In this document: positions 1 to 7,406 of the stretch, piece after piece
Layout of the letters: each line of letters starts with the position of its first letter
Numbering within the stretch: the stretch's first letter is position 1
Assembly: GCA_051883555.1 (NCBI GenBank)
Contig: JBJETY010000052.1
Span: 1-64,000 of the forward strand
Direction of reading: 5' to 3'
Length of the DNA: 64,000 nucleotides
DNA from: CAG-917 sp051883555
GTDB taxonomy: Bacteria > Bacillota > Clostridia > Christensenellales > CAG-917
Notes under the pieces: generated by a model
The model's input: only the letters and a program-made list of their open reading frames with translations
The model's database searches: none
What the model was told of the DNA's origin: nothing
Made by a program: the position numbers and the translations under genes

Positions 1-809
1 TGCTTGTCAAAGGAGACGGCGCCACTTTATATGCGACAAGAGACATTGCCGCCGCCTATTACAGGGCTAAGACGTATGATTTTTATAAATGCTTGTACGT
101 TGTGGCGTATCAACAGAATCTTCATTTCAAACAGCTTTTCAAAGTGCTCGAACTGATGGGCTTTGAAAAGGCGAAAGATATGGAACACGTGGCTTTCGGA
201 ATGGTATCGCTCGAAGACGGTGCAATGAAAACGAGACTCGGCAGAGTAGTCTGGCTTTCCGACGTGCTCGACAAAGCCGTTGAAAAAGCAAGAGCGATAA
301 TCGAAGAAAAGAAGACGGAGGGCGTGGACGTTGCCAAAACGGCGGAGAGCGTCGGCGTGGGAGCGGTTATATTTTCCGCACTTTGGAACAACCGCATTAA
401 GGACATAACCTTCTCTTTCGACAAGGTACTCAACTTTGACGGCGAAACCGCGCCTTACGTGCAGTATACGCACGCAAGATGCTGTTCCGTTTTAAAGAAG
501 GGCGGAGAGATAGATTATTCGCTTATCAATCTTGACGGAATAGCAAACGACGAAGGAATTGCCGTCGCAAAATGTATAATAGGTTTTTCGGACGCGGTAA
601 AAAAGGCGGCGGAAACTCGCGAACCGTGCGTGGTAACGAGATATATCGTCGACTTAGCGGAAAAATTCAATAAATTTTACATTTCGCATAAAATCGTAAC
701 GGCAAAGTCGGGAGACAAGGAAGCAAGGCTTGTACTTACAAAAGCCGTCAAAAACGTCATTGCCGTAGGACTTGCTCTTCTAGGCATAGACGCGCCCGAT
801 GCAATGTAA
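1..809 (+). CDS. argS: Arginyl-tRNA synthetase, C-terminal part (5' end outside window)
   Basis: The frame is open from base 3 and has no start inside the window, so the gene is cut by the window edge. The visible 268 or so codons hold the end of the class I catalytic domain: LVKGDGATLYATRDIAAA near the start, then YVVAYQQNLHFKQLF, then HVAFGMVSLEDGAMKTRLG, which corresponds to the ArgRS signature loop near the active site. The rest is the helical anticodon-binding domain, ending ALLGIDAPDAM. The enzyme attaches arginine to tRNA-Arg in the cytoplasm. A strong promoter for rpmH starts just after the stop codon, so argS probably ends its own transcription unit. Identity is clear from sequence patterns; only the N-terminus cannot be assessed. 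Confidence 0.93.
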   Translation, partial: LVKGDGATLYATRDIAAAYYRAKTYDFYKCLYVVAYQQNLHFKQLFKVLELMGFEKAKDMEHVAFGMVSLEDGAMKTRLGRVVWLSDVLDKAVEKARAIIEEKKTEGVDVAKTAESVGVGAVIFSALWNNRIKDITFSFDKVLNFDGETAPYVQYTHARCCSVLKKGGEIDYSLINLDGIANDEGIAVAKCIIGFSDAVKKAAETREPCVVTRYIVDLAEKFNKFYISHKIVTAKSGDKEARLVLTKAVKNVIAVGLALLGIDAPDAM

Positions 810-814
810 AACGC

Positions 815-843
815 TTGACTAGATTTACGATTTCCTATATAAT
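815..843 (+). promoter_or_regulatory. Sigma-A promoter of the rpmH operon
   Basis: TTGACT at 815-820, a 17-nt spacer, and a perfect TATAAT at 838-843. Transcription would begin near 850, about 39 nt before the rpmH start codon. Confidence 0.85.
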
Positions 844-888
844 AGGCAAGCGATATTATTTAAATTAATCCTATTGGAGGTACAATAA

Positions 889-1023
889 ATGAAACAAACA
901 TATCAACCTAAAAAGCGTCAGGCTAAAAAGGTACATGGATTCAGAGAAAGAATGAGTACTAAAAGCGGCAGAAACGTTTTGGCAAGAAGAAGAGCGAGAG
1001 GAAGAGCTAAACTTACGGCGTAA
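889..1023 (+). CDS. rpmH: 50S ribosomal protein L34
   Basis: This 44-residue, very basic protein has the L34 pattern: MKQTYQPKKRQAKKVHGFRE, then RMSTKSGRNVLARRRARGR. The length matches the family. L34 binds 23S rRNA in the large subunit. The ribosome binding site TTGGAGG lies 875-880, about 8 nt before the ATG. It is the first gene of the rpmH-rnpA-yidD-yidC group found in nearly all bacteria, and rnpA starts 2 nt after its stop. Confidence 0.97.
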   Translation: MKQTYQPKKRQAKKVHGFRERMSTKSGRNVLARRRARGRAKLTA

Positions 1024-1025
1024 TA

Positions 1026-1364
1026 ATGCAACGAAAGTATCGACTTAAATCAAACGGCGCGTTCCGATACGTTTACAAAAAAGGAGCATTTGCAAAAAGT
1101 AAATACCTTATTATAAGATACGTTAAATCCACCCGCGGTTTAAAGGTGGGTTTATCTGTAAGTAAGCACGTCGGAAACAGCGTTACCAGAAACAGAATTA
1201 AAAGATATTTAAGAGAGAACTTTCGTTTGAATCTTGACAGAATAGACCACGGATATACATACGTAATTATTCCGAGAGAGGGTATAGCTTCTTTAAATTG
1301 CAACGAGGTGGGGCAGGAGCTGATTTCTCTTTTAGATAAAGTCGGTTTGATTGTGAATAAATGA
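1026..1364 (+). CDS. rnpA: Ribonuclease P protein component
   Basis: The 112-residue basic protein assists the RNase P RNA in removing 5' leaders from precursor tRNAs. The family signature is visible as VGNSVTRNRIKRYLREN (the RNR motif, about residues 55-71), with the N-terminal MQRKYRLKSNGAFRYVYKKG that forms the leader-binding face. Length is normal. The gene starts 2 nt after rpmH and its last bases overlap the yidD start (ATGA), so the genes are translationally coupled. Confidence 0.97.
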   Translation: MQRKYRLKSNGAFRYVYKKGAFAKSKYLIIRYVKSTRGLKVGLSVSKHVGNSVTRNRIKRYLRENFRLNLDRIDHGYTYVIIPREGIASLNCNEVGQELISLLDKVGLIVNK

Positions 1365-1603
1365 AATATATCTGTTTTTTCTTATTGAAACTTTATAAAT
1401 TGTTGATTTCGCCAATCACGGGCAACCAATGTATTTACACGCCTACGTGTTCTATGTATATGTACGACGCAATAAAAAAACACGGGACGGTAAAAGGCGT
1501 TCTGATGGGATGGGGCAGGTTGATGAGATGCAATCCTTTCAACCGCGGCGGTTTTGACCCCGTTCCCGAAAATTATAGAGGAAAATGCAAATGGCTCATT
1601 TAA
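1361..1603 (+). CDS. yidD: Membrane protein insertion efficiency factor
   Basis: This 80-residue protein has the YidD hallmarks: KLYKLLISPITGNQCIYTPTCS with the paired cysteines, YAIKKHG-like YDAIKKHGTVKG, and RCNPFNRGGFDPVP. It is an amphipathic inner-membrane-associated helper of YidC insertase. It overlaps rnpA by 4 nt and yidC by about 13 nt, and lies in its usual place between the two. Confidence 0.95.
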   Translation: MKYICFFLLKLYKLLISPITGNQCIYTPTCSMYMYDAIKKHGTVKGVLMGWGRLMRCNPFNRGGFDPVPENYRGKCKWLI

Positions 1604-2808
1604 GTTTAGAGCGAAAGAGAAAAATAAAAATTTATCTTCTTGCAATCTTGGTGTTTTGCACGTTGTGTATTCTTACGGCTTGTAACAGCAACAGCGATAC
1701 AATCAATATGGCAAATCAAAAAACGGTTGGGGAACCGACGCATTTTATTGCCAAATTTTTGATTATTCTTCAAGAAGGCATAGGCAACTTCGGTTGGACG
1801 GTAGTTGTCTTTACCATTATACTTAAGCTCATCACGACGCCGTTCGATTTCTGGCAGAAACACATTATGCGAAAGAACGCTAAAATTATGGAGCGTATCA
1901 AACCGCAACTTGACGCTCTTGCCGAAAAATGCGGCGACGATAAACAGCGTTATCAGCAAGAACAGATGGCGATTTATAAAAGAGAGAAGTACTCGACTTT
2001 GGGCGCTTGCCTTCCTACGATAATTACGCTTGTAGTTTTCTTTATCGTTTTTGCAGGTTTCAGACAGATGGTTTCATATCAGAACGCTCTTGTATATCAG
2101 TCGGCAAGAACGACGTATTATTCCGAACACGACGCAGAATACGAAATCGCCATGAAGGCGGAACTTCAGGCAGCAGGTTTTTCGGAAGCGGACGCAGAGA
2201 AAATTCTTGCGGGAGAAACGGAAAGTTTCACGGAAGGACAGCTTGTCATCGTAAACGGTTGCGACGCGCGTGCGGAAGCAAAAGCAATCGACCTTGCGCA
2301 AACCGCGGTTCTTGAAAATTACGAAAGACCTAAATTCTTATGGATATGGAACGTTTTCGCACAGGACAGCTGGGTATACGCCGTTCCTGATTATCAAAGT
2401 TTTTCGGGACAGTCGGGTATGTCGGGCGCAAAAATCGAAGGCGTAATGATTACCGAATATGAAACCGTTATGGGAAAAGTTCTCGGTACGGGCGGTTACG
2501 GCAAAGACGGAAAGTGGAACGGACTTTTGATTTTCCCGTTATTGTCCATAGGTCTTAACATTTTGTCGCAGTTTATGATGCAAAAGTCGCAAGGCAAACA
2601 ACCTAACGCACAGGCAGGACAGGCGTCTACAAAAATGATGCAATGGATTATGCCTGTCATGATGGGTATATTCGCGCTCCTTTATTCGGCGGCGTTTACG
2701 ATATACATTTTCGTATCGACGCTATATTCCATACTGTTCCAGCTTTTATTCAATTTGTGCGCTAAACTTATTGACAAAAGCAAAGAAAAGAAAATGGGGT
2801 TACGCTAA
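1591..2808 (+). CDS. yidC: YidC/Oxa1 membrane insertase
   Basis: A 405-residue insertase that places proteins in the cytoplasmic membrane alone or with Sec. The N-terminus is a lipoprotein signal ending LTAC, as in Gram-positive SpoIIIJ/YidC. The conserved core starts GNFGWTVVVFTIILKLITTPFDFWQ with the hydrophilic-groove arginine region, continues with KRQYQQEQ-like KQRYQQEQMAIYKREKYSTLGACLPTI, and ends with the late transmembrane helices around QWIMPVMMG. An insertion of roughly 100 residues between the first and second core helices (HDAEYEIAMKAELQAAG and following) is longer than in B. subtilis. I chose ATG 1591 over ATG 1585 because AGAGGA at 1577-1582 is 8 nt from 1591 but only 2 nt from 1585. 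Confidence 0.95.
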   Translation: MAHLSLERKRKIKIYLLAILVFCTLCILTACNSNSDTINMANQKTVGEPTHFIAKFLIILQEGIGNFGWTVVVFTIILKLITTPFDFWQKHIMRKNAKIMERIKPQLDALAEKCGDDKQRYQQEQMAIYKREKYSTLGACLPTIITLVVFFIVFAGFRQMVSYQNALVYQSARTTYYSEHDAEYEIAMKAELQAAGFSEADAEKILAGETESFTEGQLVIVNGCDARAEAKAIDLAQTAVLENYERPKFLWIWNVFAQDSWVYAVPDYQSFSGQSGMSGAKIEGVMITEYETVMGKVLGTGGYGKDGKWNGLLIFPLLSIGLNILSQFMMQKSQGKQPNAQAGQASTKMMQWIMPVMMGIFALLYSAAFTIYIFVSTLYSILFQLLFNLCAKLIDKSKEKKMGLR

Positions 2809-2928
2809 GCGGAAAGCAGTAGTTACGGCTTTGAGCTGACGATGAAAATTATTACTTGCAGAATTTTAAGTTTTCTTTCGGCTAATATTCCGACGTGAAA
2901 ACTTTTGAAAGAATTCGATAAAATAATA

Positions 2929-2967
2929 GTGCCGAATATTTACGTCTGACGGCAGACGGAAAGGCAC
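2929..2967 (+). other. Two-stem hairpin in the jag leader
   Basis: GTGCC (2929-2933) can pair with GGCAC (2963-2967), enclosing CGTCTG (2943-2948) paired with CAGACG (2953-2958) around an ACGG loop. It sits 51 nt before the jag start in the 210-nt gap after yidC. No U-tract follows, so it is not a terminator. Function unknown. Confidence 0.45.
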
Positions 2968-3018
2968 GAAACGAAACAGAATTTATCATTATGCTCTTTT
3001 TGAGCGAAGGTGGAATAA

Positions 3019-3567
3019 ATGACAACGAAATCGACTCCTGTCGAACTTACCGAAAAGTTCGTAGAGGAACTTCTTAAAAAAATGAACATTAAAGCAGAAC
3101 CGATTGTGACCGAAGTTGACGGCGTTATTTACGTCGACATCGAAGGCGACGACGCGTCGCTCGCAATCGGATACAGAGGAGAAACGCTCGACGCAATTCA
3201 GTATCTTACGCTTACGGTTTTAAATCAGAACAAGCAATTTAAAAAGGTTGTGGTTAACACCGGAAATTACAGAGAAAAAAGAGAATTGACTTTAATCACT
3301 CTTGCAAACAGACTTGCGGAAAAAGCGTATCGCACGGGCAGAAAGGTTTCTTTGGAACCTATGAATCCTTTTGAAAGACGAATTATACATTCCGCTCTTC
3401 AAGACAGCGCAAAGGCTACAACGACAAGCGAAGGCGAAGAACCTAATCGTCATATCGTCATTATACCGAAAAACGTCCGCACTCAGACGACAAACGGAAA
3501 CGGCGGCGATTTTAAGAAAAAAGGAATGCCAAAATTTAAAAGTTTCGGATATAAAAGAGGATTTTAA
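3019..3567 (+). CDS. jag: KH-R3H RNA-binding protein (Jag/KhpB), short form
   Basis: The 182-residue protein has a KH-like domain (SLAIGYRGETLDAIQYL, near residues 50-66; the GxxG loop reads GYRG) followed by an R3H domain (NPFERRIIHSALQ, near 114-126, with the Arg-xxx-His pattern). It probably binds RNA and, in relatives, helps control cell elongation with KhpA. The N-terminal Jag_N domain and linker of the longer Bacillus and Streptococcus proteins are missing. The tail after residue 140 is basic and low in complexity. It lies between yidC and mnmE as in most Firmicutes. Confidence 0.9.
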   Translation: MTTKSTPVELTEKFVEELLKKMNIKAEPIVTEVDGVIYVDIEGDDASLAIGYRGETLDAIQYLTLTVLNQNKQFKKVVVNTGNYREKRELTLITLANRLAEKAYRTGRKVSLEPMNPFERRIIHSALQDSAKATTTSEGEEPNRHIVIIPKNVRTQTTNGNGGDFKKKGMPKFKSFGYKRGF

Positions 3568-3570
3568 TTT

Positions 3571-4878
3571 TTGAAAACGATAGTGGCAATTTCTACCCCG
3601 TTGGGAAAAGGGGGTATAGGTATAGTCAGACTTAGCGGAGAAGACTCGCTTACAATAGCGGACAAGGTCTTTACGGCTGAGTCTTTTTCTATATCCGATA
3701 TAAAACCGAATTATATGTATTTCGGATATTTTAACGGCGCGGATTTTTCCGATAAGGGATATATGGTATATTTTAAATCGCCGAAATCGTTTACGGGAGA
3801 AGATACGGTAGAGTTTCAACTTCACGGCGGCGTTAGGTTGCTTGAAGGTGTGGTAAGCGAGTGCGTAAAACACGGCGCGATTCCCGCAGAGCGAGGGGAG
3901 TTTACCAAACGCGCGTTTTTAAACGGAAAACTTATGTTATCCGACGCCGAAGGCGTAATCGACATGATAAATGCCGACAGTGCCGCTTCGCTCAGAGCCG
4001 GTTTCAGATTGATGCAGGGATATCTTGCTAAAGAAGTCGGTAATTTAGAAGAAGAACTTATAAATCTTATTTCTTCGCTTGAAGCAAGTCTTGACTATCC
4101 CGAAGAGATGGAAGACGAAGTGCTTCCTGAAATTCCGAAAATCAAAGAACTTGTCAGCGGCCGTCTTGATGATTTGATAAAGTCTGCGAACAAAGGTAAA
4201 ATCATAAAGCAGGGTATAGACGTTGCGCTTATAGGCGAAGCGAACGTAGGAAAGTCATCGCTTTTAAACAGACTTGTAGGAAAAGACAGAGCAATCGTTA
4301 CGGATATTGCCGGCACGACCCGAGACGTAATAGAAGTTACAACGGAAGTCGACGGAGTCAAAATCAATTTTATCGATACCGCAGGAATCAGAGAAAGCGA
4401 CGACCCGGTTGAAAAATTCGGCATCGAAAAGTCGAAGGAAACGGCAAAAACAGCCGACGTAATCTTAAACGTAATCGACGACGTCGCAAAAGGCGCGCCG
4501 ATAATGGAAAAGGGCGATAAGCCGATATTTAACGTATATAACAAATGCGATAAGTCGGGTAGAAAATTCGGTAAACGCGGAAACGACTATTTTATATCCG
4601 CAAAGACGGGCGAAGGAGTCGACCTTCTTTTGAGCGACGTTGTAAAGCTTTTTATATCGGGCGAAACGACAAACGGCGAAGTTATCACGTCGCAAAGGCA
4701 TCTTTCGTCTTTGATAAGGTCAAAACAATCGATAGACGCAATCGACGTTTCCGTGCCTATAGATTGCATACTCATCGATTTAAAAGAAGCGTTGAATTGC
4801 CTTGGCGAAATAACGGGTAACAATGCAAGCGAAGAAGTGATTGACGCAATATTCAAAAACTTCTGCGTGGGAAAGTAA
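3571..4878 (+). CDS. mnmE: tRNA-modification GTPase MnmE (TrmE)
   Basis: A 435-residue enzyme that, with MnmG, adds the carboxymethylaminomethyl group to wobble uridine 34 of certain tRNAs. The N-terminal folate-binding domain begins MKTIVAISTPLGKGGIGIVRLSG. The GTPase domain shows G1 GEANVGKSSLLN (about residues 218-229), G3 DTAG in NFIDTAGIRES, and NKCD. The C-terminus is FCVGK, carrying the conserved catalytic cysteine. The start is TTG, 3 nt after jag, with AGAGGA upstream. mnmG follows after 66 nt, so both subunits are made together. Confidence 0.97.
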   Translation: MKTIVAISTPLGKGGIGIVRLSGEDSLTIADKVFTAESFSISDIKPNYMYFGYFNGADFSDKGYMVYFKSPKSFTGEDTVEFQLHGGVRLLEGVVSECVKHGAIPAERGEFTKRAFLNGKLMLSDAEGVIDMINADSAASLRAGFRLMQGYLAKEVGNLEEELINLISSLEASLDYPEEMEDEVLPEIPKIKELVSGRLDDLIKSANKGKIIKQGIDVALIGEANVGKSSLLNRLVGKDRAIVTDIAGTTRDVIEVTTEVDGVKINFIDTAGIRESDDPVEKFGIEKSKETAKTADVILNVIDDVAKGAPIMEKGDKPIFNVYNKCDKSGRKFGKRGNDYFISAKTGEGVDLLLSDVVKLFISGETTNGEVITSQRHLSSLIRSKQSIDAIDVSVPIDCILIDLKEALNCLGEITGNNASEEVIDAIFKNFCVGK

Positions 4879-4944
4879 ACGTTAAAATGATGAAATCCGC
4901 AATTAAAGCGGCGAAGCAATAAACAAAAAAGGTAAAACGGAAAA

Positions 4945-6783
4945 ATGGAATGTGACGTAATAGTCATTGGCGGCGGCCACGCGGGTATCGAAGCGGCGGC
5001 GGCAACGGCAAAACTAGGTTTAAATACGGTTATGGTTACCCTATCGATTGACGCGATAGGGCTTATGCCGTGTAATCCTGCTATCGGCGGAACGGCAAAA
5101 GGGCATCTTGTAAGAGAAATCGACGCATTAGGCGGAATGATGGGCATACTTGCCGATAAATCTCTTTTGCAGATAAAAATGCTCAATACGGCAAAAGGTC
5201 CTGCCGTATTTTCTCTAAGGGGTCAGGCGGATAAAGCGGAATATCATAAGAACGTCATGGCGGAGTTGCTTAAAGAAAAGGACAGACTTACTGTCGTTGA
5301 GGGCGAAGCGGAGGAAATTTTAAGCGACGGCGAAAAAGTGGTCGGAGTTGTCATAAACGGGGAGAAATACGCTGCAAAGGCAGTTGTACTTTGCACGGGC
5401 GTTTATCTTCACGGAAGGATAATTACCGGTTCGCACAGTATTTCGTCCGGGCCTAGCGGTTTTCCGCCGGCAACCAAACTGACGGACAGTTTAATCAATC
5501 TCGGCATCGATATAAGAAGGTTTAAGACGGGTACGCCTGCAAGAATTTATCGCGACAGCATTGATTACGACAAAATGGAAATTCAAAACGGCGAGGACGT
5601 TTCTCCTTTTTCGTTTATGACGGACGGAAAAATCGACAACGTCGAACCGTGTTATCTTACCTATACGAATGAGGAAACGCACAGAATTATAAGAGAAAAC
5701 ATCGGAAGGTCTCCGCTTTATAACGGGGATATAAAGGGAGTAGGCCCTAGATATTGTCCTTCAATCGAAGATAAGGTAATGCGATTTAAGGATAAGGAAA
5801 GGCATCAGATATTCGTTGAGCCTGAAGGAAGAAACAGCGAGGAAATGTATATTCAGGGAATGAGCAGTTCACTTCCGCACGACGTTCAGGAGAAAATGTA
5901 TCGGACAATTTCAGGACTTGAAAACTGCCGTTTTGCAAAGTACGCTTATGCAATAGAGTACGATTGCATAAATCCGCTGGAACTGGATAGTTCGCTCAAA
6001 GTAAAAAGAATAAAAGGTCTTTATTCGGGCGGACAGATAAACGGAAGCAGCGGTTATGAAGAAGCCGCCGCCCAAGGACTTATCGCAGGCATAAACGCCG
6101 CAATGTATGTGTTGAATAAAGAGCCGTTTATTTTGCACCGAGACGAAGCGTATATCGGAGTTTTAATCGACGACTTAGTTACGAAAGGCACAAACGAACC
6201 GTACAGAATGATGACGGCAAGAGCGGAACACAGAATTTATTTAAGACAGGACAACGCTGACGTAAGACTTACCAAAAAATCGTATAATTTAGGACTCGCT
6301 TCTGCAGAAAGAATGGAGCGGCTTAAAAATAAAAAAGAGCAGATGGCGAAGTTGGACGCCGTAAAGGACGAACAACTTCCGAAAGAAATAAGAGAAGAAA
6401 TTTTCAGAAGGCTCGAAGAAGAACACACGGGCGGAGCAACGCTGTTCGACGTTTTAAAAAGACCTCGTTTTCAGTCGAAATGGCTCAAAGAATTGGGATT
6501 GTTTACCGATTATGACGACAGAGTTATCGAAGCTCTCTGTGTTGAGAAAAAATACGACGGATATCTTAAAAAACAGGAAAAAGCGATAAGCGAGCAGAAA
6601 CGTTTAGAAGATAAAGTTCTACCGCCCGATATCGATTATTCGGAAATCAAGGGGCTTAGAATCGAGGCAAGACAAAAACTTGAAAAGATACGTCCGCAAA
6701 GTCTGGGTCAGGCAAGCAGAATATCGGGAGTTTCTCCTGCGGATATCGCCGTTTTGATTGTATATCTCGGCGGAAAAAAATAA
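4945..6783 (+). CDS. mnmG: tRNA uridine-5-carboxymethylaminomethyl modification enzyme MnmG (GidA)
   Basis: The 612-residue FAD enzyme is the MnmE partner in wobble-uridine modification. The N-terminus carries the dinucleotide-binding fold DVIVIGGGHAGIEAAAA. The two GidA signatures are present: GPRYCPSIEDKVMRFKDKERH (about 268-288) and the region around GLYSGGQINGSSGYEEAAAQG (about 358-378). Length is close to the usual 620. The Shine-Dalgarno is weak (AAAGGT). It ends the operon, and a terminator at 6858-6886 follows. Confidence 0.97.
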   Translation: MECDVIVIGGGHAGIEAAAATAKLGLNTVMVTLSIDAIGLMPCNPAIGGTAKGHLVREIDALGGMMGILADKSLLQIKMLNTAKGPAVFSLRGQADKAEYHKNVMAELLKEKDRLTVVEGEAEEILSDGEKVVGVVINGEKYAAKAVVLCTGVYLHGRIITGSHSISSGPSGFPPATKLTDSLINLGIDIRRFKTGTPARIYRDSIDYDKMEIQNGEDVSPFSFMTDGKIDNVEPCYLTYTNEETHRIIRENIGRSPLYNGDIKGVGPRYCPSIEDKVMRFKDKERHQIFVEPEGRNSEEMYIQGMSSSLPHDVQEKMYRTISGLENCRFAKYAYAIEYDCINPLELDSSLKVKRIKGLYSGGQINGSSGYEEAAAQGLIAGINAAMYVLNKEPFILHRDEAYIGVLIDDLVTKGTNEPYRMMTARAEHRIYLRQDNADVRLTKKSYNLGLASAERMERLKNKKEQMAKLDAVKDEQLPKEIREEIFRRLEEEHTGGATLFDVLKRPRFQSKWLKELGLFTDYDDRVIEALCVEKKYDGYLKKQEKAISEQKRLEDKVLPPDIDYSEIKGLRIEARQKLEKIRPQSLGQASRISGVSPADIAVLIVYLGGKK

Positions 6784-6797
6784 AATCGTTAAACGAA

Positions 6798-6857
6798 GAA
6801 TAATACGCATAGCGTTAGAATAATACGCATAGCGTTAGATAAATTCGCATAGCGTTT
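6798..6857. repeat. Three tandem 20-bp repeats
   Basis: The unit GAATAATACGCATAGCGTTA occurs exactly at 6798-6817 and 6818-6837, with a diverged third copy at 6838-6857. Each unit contains the small inverted repeat ACGC-ATA-GCGT. The array sits between the mnmG stop and its terminator. A related pair of motifs (ACGCAAAGCG, CGTATAGCG) occurs at 17729-17763 after aspS, also just before a terminator. Confidence 0.9.
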
Positions 6858-6886
6858 AAAAAGGGACGTCGTCCCTTTTTATTTTT
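6858..6886 (+). terminator. Terminator after mnmG
   Basis: A ten-base-pair stem, AAAAAGGGAC (6858-6867) with GTCCCTTTTT (6871-6880), three-base loop, followed by ATTTTTA. The A-rich left arm means it could act in both directions. Confidence 0.88.
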
Positions 6887-6906
6887 ATAAAAAAATCGGA
6901 AAAACA

Positions 6907-6934
6907 AAACGACACAATATATATCGTGCCGTTT
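6907..6934. promoter_or_regulatory. 28-bp near-perfect inverted repeat
   Basis: The arms AAACGACACAATAT and ATATCGTGCCGTTT are mirror-symmetric around 6920/6921 with two mismatched pairs. It may be an operator, since a tiny ORF with a strong ribosome binding site starts 26 nt downstream. Read on the - strand, the symmetric block is followed by TTTTGTTTTT, so a second terminator for trxB is an alternative. Confidence 0.6.
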
Positions 6935-6959
6935 CGTCTTTATGATAAGGGGGAAAATT

Positions 6960-7004
6960 ATGAGCTATTTATATCAAAGACTTTCGTCTCTTGATTACAG
7001 CTAG
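6960..7004 (+). CDS. Possible 14-residue peptide with a strong ribosome binding site
   Basis: ATG at 6960 is preceded by AAGGGGG (6948-6953) at good spacing, and the frame reads MSYLYQRLSSLDYS before TAG. Nothing lies downstream on this strand for 1.8 kb, so it is not an obvious leader peptide. It could be a true micro-peptide, the 5' remnant of a decayed gene, or chance. The inverted repeat at 6907-6934 just upstream favours some regulated expression. I recognise no family. Confidence 0.35.
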   Translation: MSYLYQRLSSLDYS

Positions 7005-7108
7005 ATAATAACACTGAAATATGTATATGTCAACAAAAAATAATAAAAAAAATAAAAAAATTTTTAAAATTGATAAAAAGTTGGAAAAAAAACGTCCAAA
7101 ACTTGCTT

Positions 7109-7161
7109 TTTTTAACAAAACTTGAAATCAAAATGATAAAAAATTGCACTTTTGTTAAAAA
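7109..7161. repeat. 12-bp perfect inverted repeat with 29-nt loop
   Basis: TTTTTAACAAAA (7109-7120) is the exact complement of TTTTGTTAAAAA (7150-7161). It lies in the gap between mnmG and trxB and no gene overlaps it. Function unknown. Confidence 0.6.
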
Positions 7162-7255
7162 TTGAGAGTTTATATACGGAAATTCGGTGAAAATCACTTA
7201 TCTGCTTATAGTTTAGGTATTGTTAGAAAGCGTTAAAAAGAAGGCATAAAAACAA

Positions 7256-7311
7256 AAAACCGCATTTATGCGTCTTTACGCGATTAGGCGTGAATGAATA
7301 AATGCGGTTTT
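7256..7311 (-). terminator. Terminator of trxB
   Basis: AAAACCGCATTTAT (7256-7269) pairs with ATAAATGCGGTTTT (7298-7311), with an inner ACGC/GCGT stem in the loop. On the - strand the stem is followed by a T-rich tract (TTTTTTGTTTTTATG), about 95 nt past the trxB stop. Confidence 0.8.
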
Positions 7312-7323
7312 GAGATATAATTT

Positions 7324-7398
7324 AAATTACAATTTGATTTATAAAATGAAATTATAATTTGAATTATATAACGAAATTATAATTTAATTCATAAAACG
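7324..7398. repeat. Three tandem 25-bp AT-rich repeats
   Basis: Units at 7324-7348, 7349-7373 and 7374-7398 share the pattern AAATTAYAATTT-n-AATT, ending ATG or ACG, each exactly 25 bp. They lie between the trxB stop and its terminator. Confidence 0.8.
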
Positions 7399-7406
7399 AA
7401 AAAATT

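Noticed and set aside
7324..7398. CRISPR array
   Set aside because: Units are directly joined without spacers and only three in number.
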